64,000 nt of DNA from Dipteronia dyeriana (GCA_032871835.1 CM065296.1:51799288-51863287); one strand, 5' to 3'. Shown: positions 9,381 to 21,800, counted from the stretch's first letter. Made by a program: numbers and translations. The notes: generated from the sequence alone by a model not told the origin.

Positions 9381-11896
9381 TAAAATTCCCTTTATCTCTA
9401 TAGTGTGAATATACCTAGAGGGGGCGTGAATAGGTATATGCTCCAATTTTTATTTTCTTTTAAAAATATTGCAATTCTAACAATGTTTAATGAACATTGC
9501 AAACAATGACACACAATATTTACATGGTAAACCTCCAAAGAGGAAACATCCACGGATTGATACCACAATCACTGACAAAAGCAAATCCACTATTTCAAAC
9601 AGAGTTACAAAATCAAGCAATCAACACATGCTCTACAAGCTATCACTCTCACTCTATCCTTGAACCTAGTGATCTACTAAGCCGACTTCCTATCCAAGAC
9701 CCTCTGTCTCTAAGAAGATTCCTTGCTCACCTATTCGGATCCTCCTGACCCTAGGCAAGACTTCTTGTTCAACTATCCGAGTCCTCCCGACTCTAGTCAA
9801 GACATTTTTGCTCAACAATTCGAGGTCTCACACCTCTTGTCAAGACTTCCACTTGCTTAGCTATCCAAGTCCTTATGATTCTAGCTAAGACTTACAATTG
9901 CACAAATCAAAGAATCACTTTAAGATATGAGACTTTCTACCTCTTCACAAGGCATCTGAGTGATCATGAATGCAAAAGGCAAACAAGCACTCAACATAGA
10001 ACCAAGTGATCTACTAAACCGACTTCCTATCCAAGACCCTCTGTCTCTAGGAAGATTCCTTGCTCACCTATCCTAATCCTCCTGACCCTAGGCAAGACTT
10101 CTTGCTCAACTATTCGAGTCCTCCCGACTCTAGTCAAGACTTCCTCGCTCAACAATCTGCGGTCTCACTTCTCTTGTCGAGACTTCCACTTGCTTAGCTA
10201 TCCAAGTCCTCACGACTCTAGCTATGACTTACAATTGCTCAAATCAAAGAATCACTCTAAGATATGGGACTTTCTACCTCTTCACAAGGCATCTAAGTGA
10301 TCATGAATGTAAAACGCAAACAAGCACTCAACATAGAAAATAATGATCAACAAATTCTATGGACATGCAACTAGATAGCTAGACTATGCTTTCAAAGAAT
10401 AATCACAAATGTATCTAGGCAACCTAAGCATGTTATCAACTAAGAACATAGATATGAAGATATAAACACCAACCAAAACACAACCTAGTTCTTAGAAAAT
10501 GAAATTAGATCTAGAAACAATCAATCAAGCATAAGAACAAAAGATTTCTAGAAACAATTTCGTGTTTATCAAGTTTAGCACAAATCATTCAATATAGCAC
10601 AAATCTAGCTAAACTTGAAAATAAATTCAACAAACCACAAAATGATATCAAAATCATCATAGTCATGCTTCTTAATCAAATAGCACCAATCAATAAGAAG
10701 ATCTAAGAAGAAAACTAAGAAGAAGATGATTTTACCAACAAGGATGAACACCATGAACTGAAGATCAGATTACAACGAAAATTATAGACATCCTTTGGTT
10801 TGTAAATGCTTGGGGTTTGTAGAACTCTTCATGACACTTGAAATCGGTTTGTGAATCAAGTGATTCGGAGTAGAAATGAAGAAGTTATCACAAAAACAAA
10901 AATAAAAAATGTTGAGAGAAATTTTCTGCACTTTTTCTTCAATTTCAATTTTCTCAACTTGTTAAGAATGAAAGAGAATGAGAGGTTTTAAAGAGAGAAT
11001 AACCAAATAACCGTTTTGCCCTTATTTTTTTACTGTCTCCTCAAGATGGCACGTGGGCATCTCTGGGTAGAACACATTTGGGGCCGAGATGGCCACGCGC
11101 CATCTCGGGATGGTGCATGGTGATGGCTTGAGCCATCGCACCTCACCCCTTGTGCTTCTCTCGCGTTCTTCAACTGTTCTTTGGCCTCCGAACTCCGAAT
11201 TCGAATCTGTTTGAAGATTATGAACTTTAATTTCCTCATAGACATGGAAATATAAGATAATCAACCCAAAAAATAAGAATTCAACTCGATATATGAAGAC
11301 GAAGATAATGTATGCAACATGAGTTGAAAGTGTAGTATCTTTTGACTTAGAACTCGAAATCAATAGTATGAGTAACCGAAATGACCGGAACTTAATCATT
11401 AACAATCTAAGGCTAAAATCAAGTTCAAGATCCATGTTAATCAAACATATAAACAAACAAACACATTTCACACAAGAATGCATACTACATATAGATAGTC
11501 TCCAATCATGCATTTTCCAAAACATGTTACTTTCATACCAATGCATGAGCATTCAACTTCAAGTGTGTGAAAGTGTTATACCAAATGATGTGCTATGATG
11601 TAGGGACACAAATGTATGAATTGTTTATATGTTCGCATATAATGATGCACAACTAAGTAGGGACACATATGAATGAATTGTGTGTGTGTGCGCCTACGCC
11701 TCGCAAGAGGAAGAAGGATCTCGATACCTTAGCATCCAAGAATAGTACCAATCCTCTTGAAGCCGAACTTTGCATCATGAGAAGTTGCTTTTCTTCCTTG
11801 AAGCTCTTATCATCATGAACCACTTAAGCAACTAAGCATTATAAAGAAATGAAGTTTTGTTACGGAATCAAGCAAACACAAATCTAGAACCTAACA
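9381..11896 (-). repeat. Sirevirus 3' LTR (2516 bp), with internal duplication
   Basis: In element sense it starts TGTTAGGTTCTAGATTTG at 11896 and ends ...AAAGGGAATTTTA at 9381, where the other LTR ends TTTCA, so the last CA has mutated. It matches 17887-20062 throughout, with scattered substitutions. It is 340 bp longer, which is explained by a tandem duplication at about 9664-10337. A 138-176 aa open frame on the minus strand (about 11022-11552) recurs in the other LTR simply because the LTRs are copies. Confidence 0.92.
9664..10337. repeat. Tandem duplication (337 bp unit, 2 copies) in one LTR
   Basis: GTGATCTACTAA is found at about 9669 and again at about 10006. Both copies continue through CCGACTTCCTATCCAAGACC, the CAAGACTTCTTG motif and the run up to the CAAGCACTCAACATAGA motif. 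The 17887-20062 LTR has only one copy (from about 18175), so this duplication arose in one LTR after insertion or during reverse transcription. Confidence 0.9.
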
Positions 11897-11910
11897 ATCT
11901 CCCCATTTGG
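11897..11910 (-). other. Polypurine tract of the Sirevirus element
   Basis: The minus strand reads AAATGGGGAGAT immediately before the 3' LTR start TGTTAGG. This is the normal place and composition of the plus-strand primer. Confidence 0.85.
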
Positions 11911-13629
11911 CTATTCCATGACAAAACCTCTACCTCACCATACAATGATCACTCATAATCAATGTTGATTGCATTCCCACATCCTCACATTACAAAGAGA
12001 TATTCCTAGACTAAAATGTCTTCATGAGTCTTCAAGAATATCTTCACACATTCAAAGCACCTGTGAGACAAGAACAACCAAAAGAAATCTTATACCCTTA
12101 TAGGTATTTTCAATTGGCATTTATCTCTCTCTCTACATTGTGTAATATGTTTTTATTCCTTGCCAAAAAGGGGGAGAAGGGTTTTCCTCACTATGTTACT
12201 TACTTTTGATATAAAAGGGGAGACAATTCATTAAGGGGGAGAAATTTTGTCAAATTTTATCTTAAGGGGGAGAAAGATTTTGTGTTTGCATGAGATAAGA
12301 GGAGTTAAGGGATCTTTTGTTTTTGTTTGTATATTGTTTGTATTTTGTGTAGAAGATAGGTAAGATAAACAAACAATATACAAACAAAAACAAAAGATCC
12401 CTTAACTCCTCTTATCTCATGCAAACACAAAATCTTTCTCCCCCTTAAGACAAAATTTGACAAAATTTCTCTCCCTTAATGAATTGTCTCCACTTTTATA
12501 TCAAAAGTAAGTAACATGGTGAGGAAAACGCTTCTCCCCCTTTTTGGCAAGGAATATCCAAAAACATATTACACAACCTAGAGAGAGAGATAAATGCCAA
12601 TTGAAAATACCTACAAGGGTATAAGGGATTCATAATAACATCATGAGATAGTGAGCAAACAAGTTGTATAGAAAACTAAGTTTAACAAACTAAGCTCCCT
12701 CTTAACATATGCTCCACATATTAATAAGCAAGTTAACTTGTTCACAAGGGAATCACACAATCACACATTTCAAGCAATAAAAAATAGTAAACCATTATTG
12801 TACAAAATTAATAAGAGAATCATAGATTTTCATTACTCTTTCAAAGATAATCTCTCATTGCTAATGAATCAAGCACATTAAGCAAAAATGTGTGTGTGTG
12901 AAAATGCTTCTAGCATATATAAAAGGAGTGATTGTGATATCAACATGCAAACCACTTCAACACCTATCTATCTAAAGCTTTTCCAATCAAGGTCAAACCG
13001 ATTATCATCCAGATTTTTGCTTTAAAGAGAATAGATTTCAACATATGAGCGTGTGTGTGCATGTGGCTCGTCATCCCATTTCTGTTTTTCAACCCGAGCA
13101 ATCACAATTTTCAACTATACTCCATTTTAAGCCTTCCTCCATTTCTTTTTAGGCTTTGTATCAAAGATTTTTTTAAATGATTCTTTTTCAACACTTCTTT
13201 GATTTTTCATACATAAACATATACTCTTCATGACGGCTTTCACTCATCACAATGGTGTAGCCCTTTCCTACATTGGGCGGCTTCACAACCAAGGTGTGTA
13301 GCCTTTTCCATGAAGGAGCTCGTTGAGTTCTATGTAGATGTCGAAGCAAAATGGATACTAACTATAGGTCATCTATCATGTACTAGACAATGAACTTCAA
13401 GATGCATCCATAATCTACATGCCTTCAAACTTAATTACTCAAACTTAAACATATAAGAGAATCATTTGTGCACTATTAAAAACAAGATTTTCAAAGACTT
13501 AAGTGAATGATCTAGAAGCATTAAAAGCTATTTTTATCAAGATCTTTACTTCTCACATGAGTGGCTCTCAAAGAAATAGATATACAATATAGTTTTGCTT
13601 ATCAAGCCACTCATAATCATGTACAAGCA
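11911..13629 (-). other. Long noncoding 3' region of the Sirevirus element
   Basis: About 1.7 kb separates the RNase H stop (13630) from the polypurine tract. Sireviruses often carry either an env-like gene or a noncoding region with repeated polypurine motifs here. I see no env-like open frame. Several G-rich motifs of the form AAGGGGGAGA appear in element sense near 12435, 12470 and 12535. They are part of the large inverted repeat described separately. A (TG)n-rich patch lies near 12890-12900. Confidence 0.7.
12087..12626. repeat. Large inverted repeat, arms about 255 bp, 27 bp loop
   Basis: The left arm (about 12087-12341) is the near-perfect reverse complement of the right arm (about 12369-12626), with 12342-12368 as spacer. 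For example TGTTTGTATATTGTTTGT on the left faces ACAAACAATATACAAACA on the right, and CAATTGGCATTTATCTCT faces AGAGATAAATGCCAATTG. The right arm carries the polypurine-like motifs in element sense, so the left arm is probably the inverted duplicate. Mismatches are few, so the structure is fairly young. Confidence 0.92.
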
Positions 13630-15501
13630 TTAATCAACACAAATCATGCCAATGGATCTTCTAAGAGATACAAATCTCTCTATATCCAAGGGCTTTGTGA
13701 ACAAGTCCGCAAGTTGATTTTTAGTAGGCATATGTTCAAGAGTTACTATTGAATGTTCAACAAGTTCTCTAATGAAATGATGCCTAATGTCTATATGCTT
13801 TGTGCGTGAGTGTTGAACCGGATTTTTAGAGATATTAATGGCACTCATATTATCACAATAGAGAGTCATTTTACCTTGATTGATCTCATAATCCTTGAGA
13901 ATTTGTTTCATCCATAGAAGTTGTGTGCAAGCACTTTCGGCCGTAATGTACTCTGCTTCGGATGAAGAAAGAGAGACGGAATTTTGCTTCTTGCTTAGTT
14001 AAGCAATCAAATTATTCCCAAAGCAAAAGCAACCGCCCGATGTGCTTTTACGATCATCAATGTTTCCTGCCCAATCTGCATCACAATAGCCAACAAGAAT
14101 ATCAGTAGTATCAAAGGAATAGAGTAAACCAAGATTATGTGTTCCTTTTATATACCTAATGATTCTTTTAACGACTTTCAAGTGAGATTCTTTTAGATTA
14201 GCTTGAAACCTAGCACACAAACCTACACTAAAACAAATATCAGGCCTATTAGCCGTTAGTTAGAGAAGGCTACCTGTCATGCTCCTATAGAGACTTTGAT
14301 CAACATTTTTTCCTTTTTCATCTTTGTCAAGTTTTAAAGTTGTACTCATAGGTGTTTCAAATTCTCTTCCACTTTCAAGGCCAAATTTCTTAACAAGATT
14401 TCTAGCATATTTAGATTGAGACAACATGATACCATTGCTAGATTGTTTCACTTACATGCCAAGAAAGTAATTGAGTTCACCTACCATACTCATTTCAAAT
14501 TCTCTTGACATAACATTCACAAAATCATCAACCTTGATTTTACATGTAGACCCAAACACAATGTCATCAACATGTATTTGTGCAACAAAAATGTCATTGT
14601 CATAATGCTTGACAAATAATGTTCTATCAATACCACTTCTCCTATATTGGTTGTCAATAAGATATTGAGTCAACCTATCATACCAAGCTCTAGGGGCTTG
14701 CTTAAGGCCATAAAGAGCCTTTTTCAACTTAAACACATGACTAGGAGAGTGTGGGTCTACAAAACTCTTAGGTTGTTCAACATACATTTCTTCTTGAAGG
14801 TATCCATTGAGAAAAGCGCTTTTGACATCCATTTGAAACAATTTGAATTTTTTAAGACATGCAATGTACGACAAAAGCCTAATGGACTCAAGACGTGCAA
14901 CGGGTGCAAAAGTCTCATCAAAGTCTACACTCTCAACTTGAGTGTATACTTGAGCCACTAGTTTTGCTTTATTTCTCACTATCTTGCCACATTCATCGGT
15001 CTTATTCCTAAACACCCATTTTGTACCAATCACATTGATATCTTTTGGTCTAGGAACTAAGGACCATACTTCATTTCTCTCAAATTGATTTAGTTCTTCT
15101 TGCATGGCATTAACCCAATATTCATCAATAATTGCTTCATTAATATTTTTGGGCTCAATTTGAGAAGTATAGCAAGCATATGAAATTTGGTTAGCTAGTT
15201 GCCTTCTAGTTCTAAGCCCTTCATTCAAATCACCTTTGATGTCTTGTTGGTAATGCATGTTCCTAAGTCTAGAATTAGAATTTTCAACATCTTGTTGGTC
15301 ATCATTTAAACTATTTTCTAACTCTTGACTTTCTTCTCTAGCAACACTACCATTATCATCATTATAACTAGACTCACTTTCATCATAACTAGTCTCTTTA
15401 GGTTCATTGACACCATGGTTATCACACAAATCAAGCATGCTAAGATCATCTATTTTCACATTAATAGACTCCATAATAGTCTTAGTTTTCAAATTGAACA
15501 C
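13630..15501 (-). pseudogene. Sirevirus reverse transcriptase and RNase H
   Basis: RT lies at 14452-15501 on the minus strand: EYWVNAMQEELNQFERN, TKWVFRNK, ETFAPVARLESIR, QMDVKSAFLNG, KKALYGLKQAPRAWYDRL, the catalytic HVDDI and LNYFLGM. A stop at 14452 interrupts it. The frame resumes with MLSQSKYARNLVKKFGL and YRSMTGSLL at 14260-14451. RNase H follows after more stops: VGYCDADWAGN and RKSTSGGCFCFG (13999-14220), then LYCDNMSAINISKNP, SRTKHIDIRHHFIREL and NQLADLFTKPL (13630-13911). At least three stops break an otherwise complete domain set. Confidence 0.93.
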
Positions 15502-16959
15502 TGTATATGCATGACTATTATTAGCATACCCAAGAAATAGACTAATATCACTTTTAGCATCAAAATTTCCTTAGTGATCTCTATCATTTAAAATAAAACA
15601 CTTACTCCCAAAAGTGTGGAAGTAACTCACATTGGGCTTCTTGCCCTTCCAAAGTTCATAGGAGGTTTGTTTTGTACCGGGCCTTCTAAAAACTCTATTA
15701 GTGACATATCATGCGGTATTGCTAGCCATCTCTTGCAAGACACGATTCTTCCTCTCAACAATACCATTTTGTTGAGGAGTTATAGGAGCCAAGAACTCAT
15801 GTGAAATACCATAATCATCACAAAACTCACTAAATCTAGCATTTTCAAATTCACTCCCATGATCGCTCCTAATGTGGCATATTTTCTTGATCCCAAGACC
15901 TGTTTCATTTTGAACTTGATTGCAAAACTTCTTAAAGTAACCAAAAGTTTCGGTCTTGTCTCTAATAAAATGTACCCAAGCAAACCGAGAAAAGTTATCA
16001 ACACATAGAAAAATGTATTTTATACCATTTATGCTTTCGGTTTGGATTGGTCCCATTAGGTCCATATGCACAAGTTCTAAGGGCTTGTTGGTAGCAAAAT
16101 TAGTGTTCTTTTTATGAGACACTTTTTTTTGTTTACCTAATTGACATGGTTCACAAACACCATCAAGCTTTTTACCAAGACTAGGAAGACCTCTAACAAT
16201 GTCATATTTCTCAAGCTTCTTTAAATCTTTATAATTCATGTGGCCCATTCTTTCATGCCATAATTCAAGCTTGTTGCACTCATGTGCCATATTACATGTT
16301 AGTGGATCAACCTTTAAACAATAGCAATTGTCCGAAGACCTTTTGACTTTCAAAACAATTTTGCCCTTTTTATCAATTATCGTGCACACATCCTTGTTAA
16401 AGCTAACTTCTTTAAAAATTTCACACAAGTAAGTGATGCTTATTAGATTAGCTTGTAGACCATCTACATACAAGGTGTCACAAAGTACAGGCAATCCGGG
16501 GATACAAATTGTTCCCTTGCCTAGAACTTGCTTTTTGGTTCCATCACCAAATGTAACCCATCCACCATCATTCATAACAAGATTCTTAAAGAATTCCTTA
16601 TTACCGGTCATATTCCTAGAGCAACGGCTATCTAGGTACCAACAATAGGATGAATTAGCTCTTAAAGCATATTGTGCAACCAAAAATTGTGTTGTGTTTT
16701 TCTTAACCCAAGCTTTCATGACAAGTTTCTCATTCCTACTTTTATTAACATGCTTTGACTTGTTTTTAGGCACATTGACTTCGTTAGTCACTTTCAAACA
16801 AATCAAACAAAGCATTATCAAATTTCTTATGCATAGTAGAACAAGGCACAACACAAGATTCAACAAACAAATCATCAACACATTTATTCTCAACATGCTT
16901 TTCCAAGGTCTTCTTAGGTTTAATTCTAGATCCATACATGGATGATTGCCTAGGACCAT
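15502..16959 (-). pseudogene. Sirevirus protease and integrase
   Basis: The minus frame at 15709-16959 (416 codons) holds the protease site region at about residues 106-116. It reads YLDSRCSRNMTG, where the usual active-site DSG has become DSR. The integrase zinc finger follows (WHERMGHMNYKDL ... CEPCQLGKQ), then the D-D-E core: HMDLMGP, IRSDHGSEFEN and QQNGIVERKNR. A stop near 15709 cuts the C-terminus. The frame resumes with RRPGTKQTSYELWKGKKP and SLFLGYANNSHAYTVFN (about 15502-15700), the normal end of a copia integrase. The altered protease residue and the stop make it inactive. Confidence 0.93.
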
Positions 16960-17836
16960 TCAGAGACATATCATGCAAATCATTGGCAATTCTACATTTA
17001 CGAATGTATTCATAACATCTAGGTCATATGTGTCCTACCATGTTGCAATAATGACAAATAGGTATGAATTTGAGAAGTTTACTATTTGCTTGAGCATTCA
17101 ACTCATTTTGCCTTCTCACATTTTTACCTCTTTGGCTTGCAACACTAGATGTCTTACCTTTTTCATTTGATGATGATGTAGCTTGTCTTTGGCATTGTTG
17201 AGTCTTTTCCTTGACTTTCATTGTTGATGTTGAGGCACCTCCGACAACATTCATGGCTTTACCGTTAGAGAGTGTACCTACATTTAAATTGCTACAAGCT
17301 TTGACAAAAGTAAATTTGTTAGATGAAGGAGTTGATTTTTCATTAACATATCATAAACCTCTTTTGTTGCTAGAAGGCTTTCCAACCTTAATAAGAGCTT
17401 TCACTTTGTTAGAGCTAGATAGCATCTTGTTAATCATCTCTTTAACCTCATTAAGTTTGTCATTAAGCACTTTCTCTTGATTCTCATGCTCGTTAAGTTT
17501 TGTTTTAAGCACATTTTCAATTCTCCTAGCACGATCAAGAGATTATTCTCTTTGCTCAATTTTATGCTTCAAAATACTTAATCTATCATTGCTATCAATC
17601 AAGTTTTTCTCAAGATTAAGAATTTTGTCATTAAGATCAATAACACATTTTGAGCTACAATCATGATTTTCTAACTTCTTAATGAGAGACTTATTGATCT
17701 TAGATATCCTTTCATTTTTTTGAATAAGAACTTTGATCTTTTGATCATTTAAGTCAATAGACTCACCTTCAACAAGAGAAGCCACAAAAGAATATATTTC
17801 TTTAATCTTGATGAAACACACGAAGATAACAAACAC
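16960..17836 (-). pseudogene. Sirevirus gag C-terminal part, zinc knuckle with stop
   Basis: The minus frame starts at 17836 with a Lys/Glu/Asn-rich, probably coiled-coil stretch (ISKINKSLIKKLEN, ILNLEKNLIDSNDRLSILK). After two stops it reaches the nucleocapsid zinc knuckle CHYCNMVGHI at about 17025-17055. The codon after the Ile is TGA and the final Cys follows it, so the CCHC motif is interrupted. Only about 35 bp separate this frame from the primer site, so the capsid N-terminal domain is missing. The result is a truncated gag joined to the leader. Confidence 0.85.
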
Positions 17837-17870
17837 TATAAAGAAGATCTATCTAAGTGCATCTAGACAC

Positions 17871-17884
17871 CGGCTTTGATACCA
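17871..17884 (-). other. Primer binding site (initiator Met tRNA)
   Basis: The minus strand reads TGGTATCAAAGCCGG, two bases inside the 5' LTR end. This is one mismatch from the usual plant copia site TGGTATCAGAGC. Confidence 0.9.
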
Positions 17885-17886
17885 AT

Positions 17887-20062
17887 TGAAACTCCCTTTA
17901 TCTTTATAGTATGAATATACCTAGAGGGGGCGTGAATAGGTGTATGCTCCAATTTTTATCTTCTTTTAAAAACAATGCAATTATAACAATGTTTAATGAA
18001 AATTGCAAACAATGACACACAATATTTATGTGGTAAACCTCTGAAGATGAAACATCCACGGGTTGATACCAAAACCACCGGAAAAAGCAAATCCACTATT
18101 TCAAATAGAGTTACACACTCATGCAATCAACACATGCTCTACAAGCTATCACTCTCACTCTATCCTTGAACCTAGTGATCTACTAAGCCGACTTCCTATC
18201 CAAGACCCCCTGTCTTTAGGAAGATTCCTTGCTCACCTATCCGGATCCTCCCGACCCTAGGCAAGACTTCTTGCTTAACTATCCGAGTCCTCCCGACTCT
18301 AGTCAAGACTTTCTCGCTCAACAATCCGAGGTCTCACACCTCTTGTCGAGACTTTCACTTGCTTAGCTATCCAAGTCCTCACGACTCTATCTAAGACTTA
18401 CAATTGCTCAAATCAAAGAATCACTCTAAGATATAAGACTTTCTACCTCTTCACATGGCATCTAAGTGATCATGAATGCAAAACGCAAACAAGCACTCAA
18501 CATAGAAAATGATGATCAACAAATTCTATGGACATGCAACTAGATAGCTAGACTATGCTTTCAAAGAATAATCACAAATGTATCTAGACAACCTAAGCAT
18601 GTTATCAACTAACATAGATATGAAGATATAAACACCAATTGAAACACAACCTAGTTCTTAGAAAATGAAATTAGATCTAGAAACAACCAATCAAGCATAA
18701 GAACAAAAGATTTCTAGAAACAATTTCATGTTTATCAAGTTTAGCACAAATCATTCAATATATCACAAATCTATCTAAACTTGAAAATCAATTAAACAAA
18801 CCACAAAATGATATCAAAATCATCCTAGTCATGCTTCTTAATCAAATAGCATCAATCAATAAGAAGATCTAAGAAGAAAACTAAGAAGATGATGATTTTA
18901 CCAACAAGGATGAACACCACGGACTGAAGATCAGATCACAACGATAAATATAGACATCCTTTGGTCTGGAAATGCTTGGGTTTGTAGAACTCTTCAAGAC
19001 ACTCGAAATCGATTTTTGAATCAAGTGATTCGGAGTAGAAATGAAGAAGTTATCACAAAAACAAAAATAAAAAAATGTTGAGAGAAATTTTCTGCACTTG
19101 TTCTTCAATTTCAATTTTCTCAACTTGTTAAGAATGAGAGGGAATGAGAGATTTTAAAGAGAGAAAAACCAAATGACCATTTTACCCTTCTTTCTTTAGT
19201 GTCTCCCTGAGATGGCACATGGACATCTCAGGGCAGAACACATTTGGGGCCGAGATGGCCACGCGCCATCTCGGGATGGTGCATGGTGATGGCTTGAGCC
19301 ATCACACCTCACCCCTTGCGCTCCTCTCACATTCTTCAACTGTTCTTTGGCTTCTGAACTCTGAATTCGAATCTGTTTGAAGATTACAAACTGGGACTCC
19401 CTCACGGACATGGAAATATGAGATACTTAACCCAAAAAATAAGAATTTGACTCGATATATGAAGACGAAGACAATGTATGCAACATGAGTTGAAAGTGTA
19501 GTATCTTTTGACTTAGAACTCGAAATCAATAGTATGAGTAACCGAAATGACCGGAACTCAATCATGAAAAATCTAAGGCTAAAATCAAGTTCAAGATCCA
19601 TTTTAATCAAACATATAAACAAACAAACACATTTCATACAAGAATGCAAACTACATATAGATAGTCTCCAATCATGCATTTTCCAAAACATGTTACTTTC
19701 ATACCAATGCATGAGCATTCAACTTCAAGTGTGTGAAAGTGTTAAACCAAATGATGTGCTACGATGCAGGGACAGAAATTAATGAATTGTGTGTATGTGC
19801 GCATATAATAATGCACAACTAAGTAGGGACACATATGAATGAATTATGTGTGTGTGCGCCTACTCCTTGCTAGAGGAAGAAGGATCTCGATACCTTAGCA
19901 TACAAGAATAGTACCAATCCTCTTGAAGATGAACTTTGAATCATGAGAAGTTGCTTTTATTCCTTGAAGCTCTTATCATCACGAACCACTTAAGCAACTA
20001 AGCATTACAAAGAAATAAATTTTTGTTAAGGAATCAAGCCAACACAAATCTAGAACCTAACA
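17887..20062 (-). repeat. Sirevirus 5' LTR (2176 bp)
   Basis: In element sense it starts TGTTAGGTTCTAGATTTG at 20062 and ends AAAGGGAGTTTCA at 17887, with proper TG...CA ends. It is the partner of 9381-11896 and lacks the 337 bp duplication seen there. Confidence 0.94.
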
Positions 20063-20067
20063 ATATT
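20063..20067. repeat. Target-site duplication ATATT (right copy)
   Basis: Matches 9376-9380. Removing 9381-20067 rejoins gypsy-1 between the second RNase H and the integrase linker. Confidence 0.93.
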
Positions 20068-20470
20068 TTTTTGGCCTGATTATGGTTATTGATGTTGCTA
20101 TTTTGGACACAGCATTTGCCTTTTCATTTTCTTCTCTAGGGATCTGGAAAATCCTGTATTCCTTGAATTTTTGGAGGAGTTGTTTTGCTATGCCCAAATA
20201 AGCCATCATACCTTTTTCTCTGGCCTAATACTCGTCTAAAACTTGCTTGACGACTACCTGTGAGTCACTGAATATTTCAACCTCATCTGTTCTGAGAGCT
20301 ATGCAAACTCTAAGCCCTGCTAGCAATGCCTTATATTCGGCTTGGTTATTTGTTTCTTTGAAATTGAATCTCATGGCACATTCAACATCATCTCCTTCCA
20401 AGGTGCATACCACGATTCCTGTCCCGCTGTCATTAGTATTTGAGGAACCATCGACATATAACCTTCATGA
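20068..20470 (-). pseudogene. Gypsy-1 additional (archaeal-type) RNase H
   Basis: The minus strand encodes a second RNase H after the usual one. It reads LYVDGSSNTNDSGTGIV (about 20464 down), FNFKETNNQAEYKALLAGLR with the catalytic Glu, and EIFSDSQVVVKQVL with the catalytic Asp. After a stop near 20225 it continues FQIPREENEKANAVSK. A second RNase H is the hallmark of the Tat lineage of plant Ty3/gypsy elements. The frame continues across the nested Sirevirus into the integrase at 9375. Confidence 0.88.
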
Positions 20471-21800
20471 GAAGCTCTGGGCCAACATCCTTTTTGCTTC
20501 CAGGTTTGATTTTGTGAATTCTGCTACAAAATCTGTCACCGCTTGGCTTTTGAGTGATGTCCTGGGCATGTACTGAATATCAAACTCGCTCAACTCAACC
20601 GCCCATTTAGTCAGTCTCCTTGAAATTTTTTATTTCTGAAGGATTTGCTTAAATAGGCAGTCAGTGAAAACCTGGATTGCATGTGCCTGAAAGTACGGTC
20701 TAAACTTTCTTACTATCGAAACTAATGCTAAAGCTATTTTTTCTGCCTGTGAATACCTGGTTTCGGCTGGAAGAAGGGTCTTGCTGGTATAGTACACTGG
20801 CCTTTGTATCCTGTCTTCTGTCTTGACTAGAACCAAGCTTACCGCTAACTTTGTAAGGGACAAGTATAAATGGAGTATTTCTCTCATTTTAGGTTTTGAA
20901 AGGATAGGAGTATGGCCTAAGTATTCTTTGATCTTCTGGAATGCCCGTTCACACTCATCATTCCACTCAAGCCCCTTTCCCTTTTTGATCACTTTGAAAA
21001 AAGGAGCACATCTATCTGTGGCCTTCGAGATAAATCTGCTTAAGGAAGCTAAACATCCTGTCAAGCATTGTACCTCTCTTAGCGTCCTTGGTGAAGCCAT
21101 TTTTTGAAGGGCCTGGATCTTCTCGAGATTCATTTCGATTCCCCTCTGGTGAACTTGGAACCTAAGGAACCTTCCTGAGTGAACCCAAAACAGGCACTTG
21201 TTCGGATCTAACTTTATCTGATATCTTCTCAAGACATCAAAAGTTTCACATAGATTCGAAGCATGTTCATCTGCCGAGACACTTTTGTTTAACATGTTGT
21301 CTATGTAAACTTCCATGTTTCATCCTATTTGACGAGGGAAGATCTTATTGACCAATCTTTGGTATGTTGCCCCATTTTTTTTTAACCCAATGGGCATTAC
21401 TGTATAACAGTACAAGCATTGATCGGTCGTGAATGCTGTTTTTTCTTCATCAGTTTTATTCCTCTAGATCTAAATTATATCCCGGATAAGCATCCATAAA
21501 ACTAAGTAATTCATGGCCTGATGTAGCATTGACTAGTTAGTCTATTCTCGACAGTGGAAACTATCATTTGGGAAGGCTTTATTCAGATCCGTGAAGTCCA
21601 CGCATATTCTCCACTGGCCATTCTTCTTTTGGACCAAAACCACATTTGCTACCCGCTGCGGGTAGTTAATTTCTCTGATTGACCCCACATCAAGTAATTT
21701 CTCCACCTCCTGCTTGATTGCCCGACTTCTCTCGAGATTGAAAGATCTCCTCTTTTGTATTACAGGTTTCACATTTGGATCCACCTCCAAATAATGTGAT
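20471..21800 (-). pseudogene. Gypsy-1 reverse transcriptase and RNase H
   Basis: The minus strand encodes a gypsy RT in broken pieces. The N-terminal part (21542-21790) has VQKKNGQWRICVDFTDLNKA. The central part crosses a degenerate stretch at 21320-21540. At 20630-21316 come MEVYIDNMLNKS, where the usual YVDDM/YIDDM has become YIDNM, then KCLFWVHSGRFLRFQVHQRG, CLTGCLASLSRFISKATD and the RNase H portion PVYYTSKTLLPAETRYSQ. The changed Asp in the catalytic motif and the frameshifts mark it as dead. Confidence 0.92.

Larger units (their letters stand above)
9381..20062 (-). mobile_element. Complete nested Sirevirus-like Ty1/copia element
   Basis: This element is bounded by LTRs at 9381-11896 and 17887-20062 and by the duplication ATATT. 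On the minus strand the order is 5' LTR, primer binding site, partial gag with zinc knuckle, protease, integrase, RT, RNase H, a 1.7 kb noncoding 3' region, polypurine tract and 3' LTR. The long LTRs, large size, long gap between RNase H and 3' LTR, several G-rich polypurine-like motifs and the end QHSRTKHIDIRHHFIREL fit the Sirevirus (SIRE/Maximus) lineage. It sits between the second RNase H and the integrase of gypsy-1. In-frame stops in every domain and a missing gag N-terminus show it cannot act alone. Confidence 0.92.

Noticed and set aside
11022..11552. A 176-codon minus-strand frame, with a 138-codon counterpart at 19302-19718
   Set aside because: Both lie at the same place in the two LTRs of one element. 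Their similarity is due to LTR duplication, and the peptide resembles no known protein.
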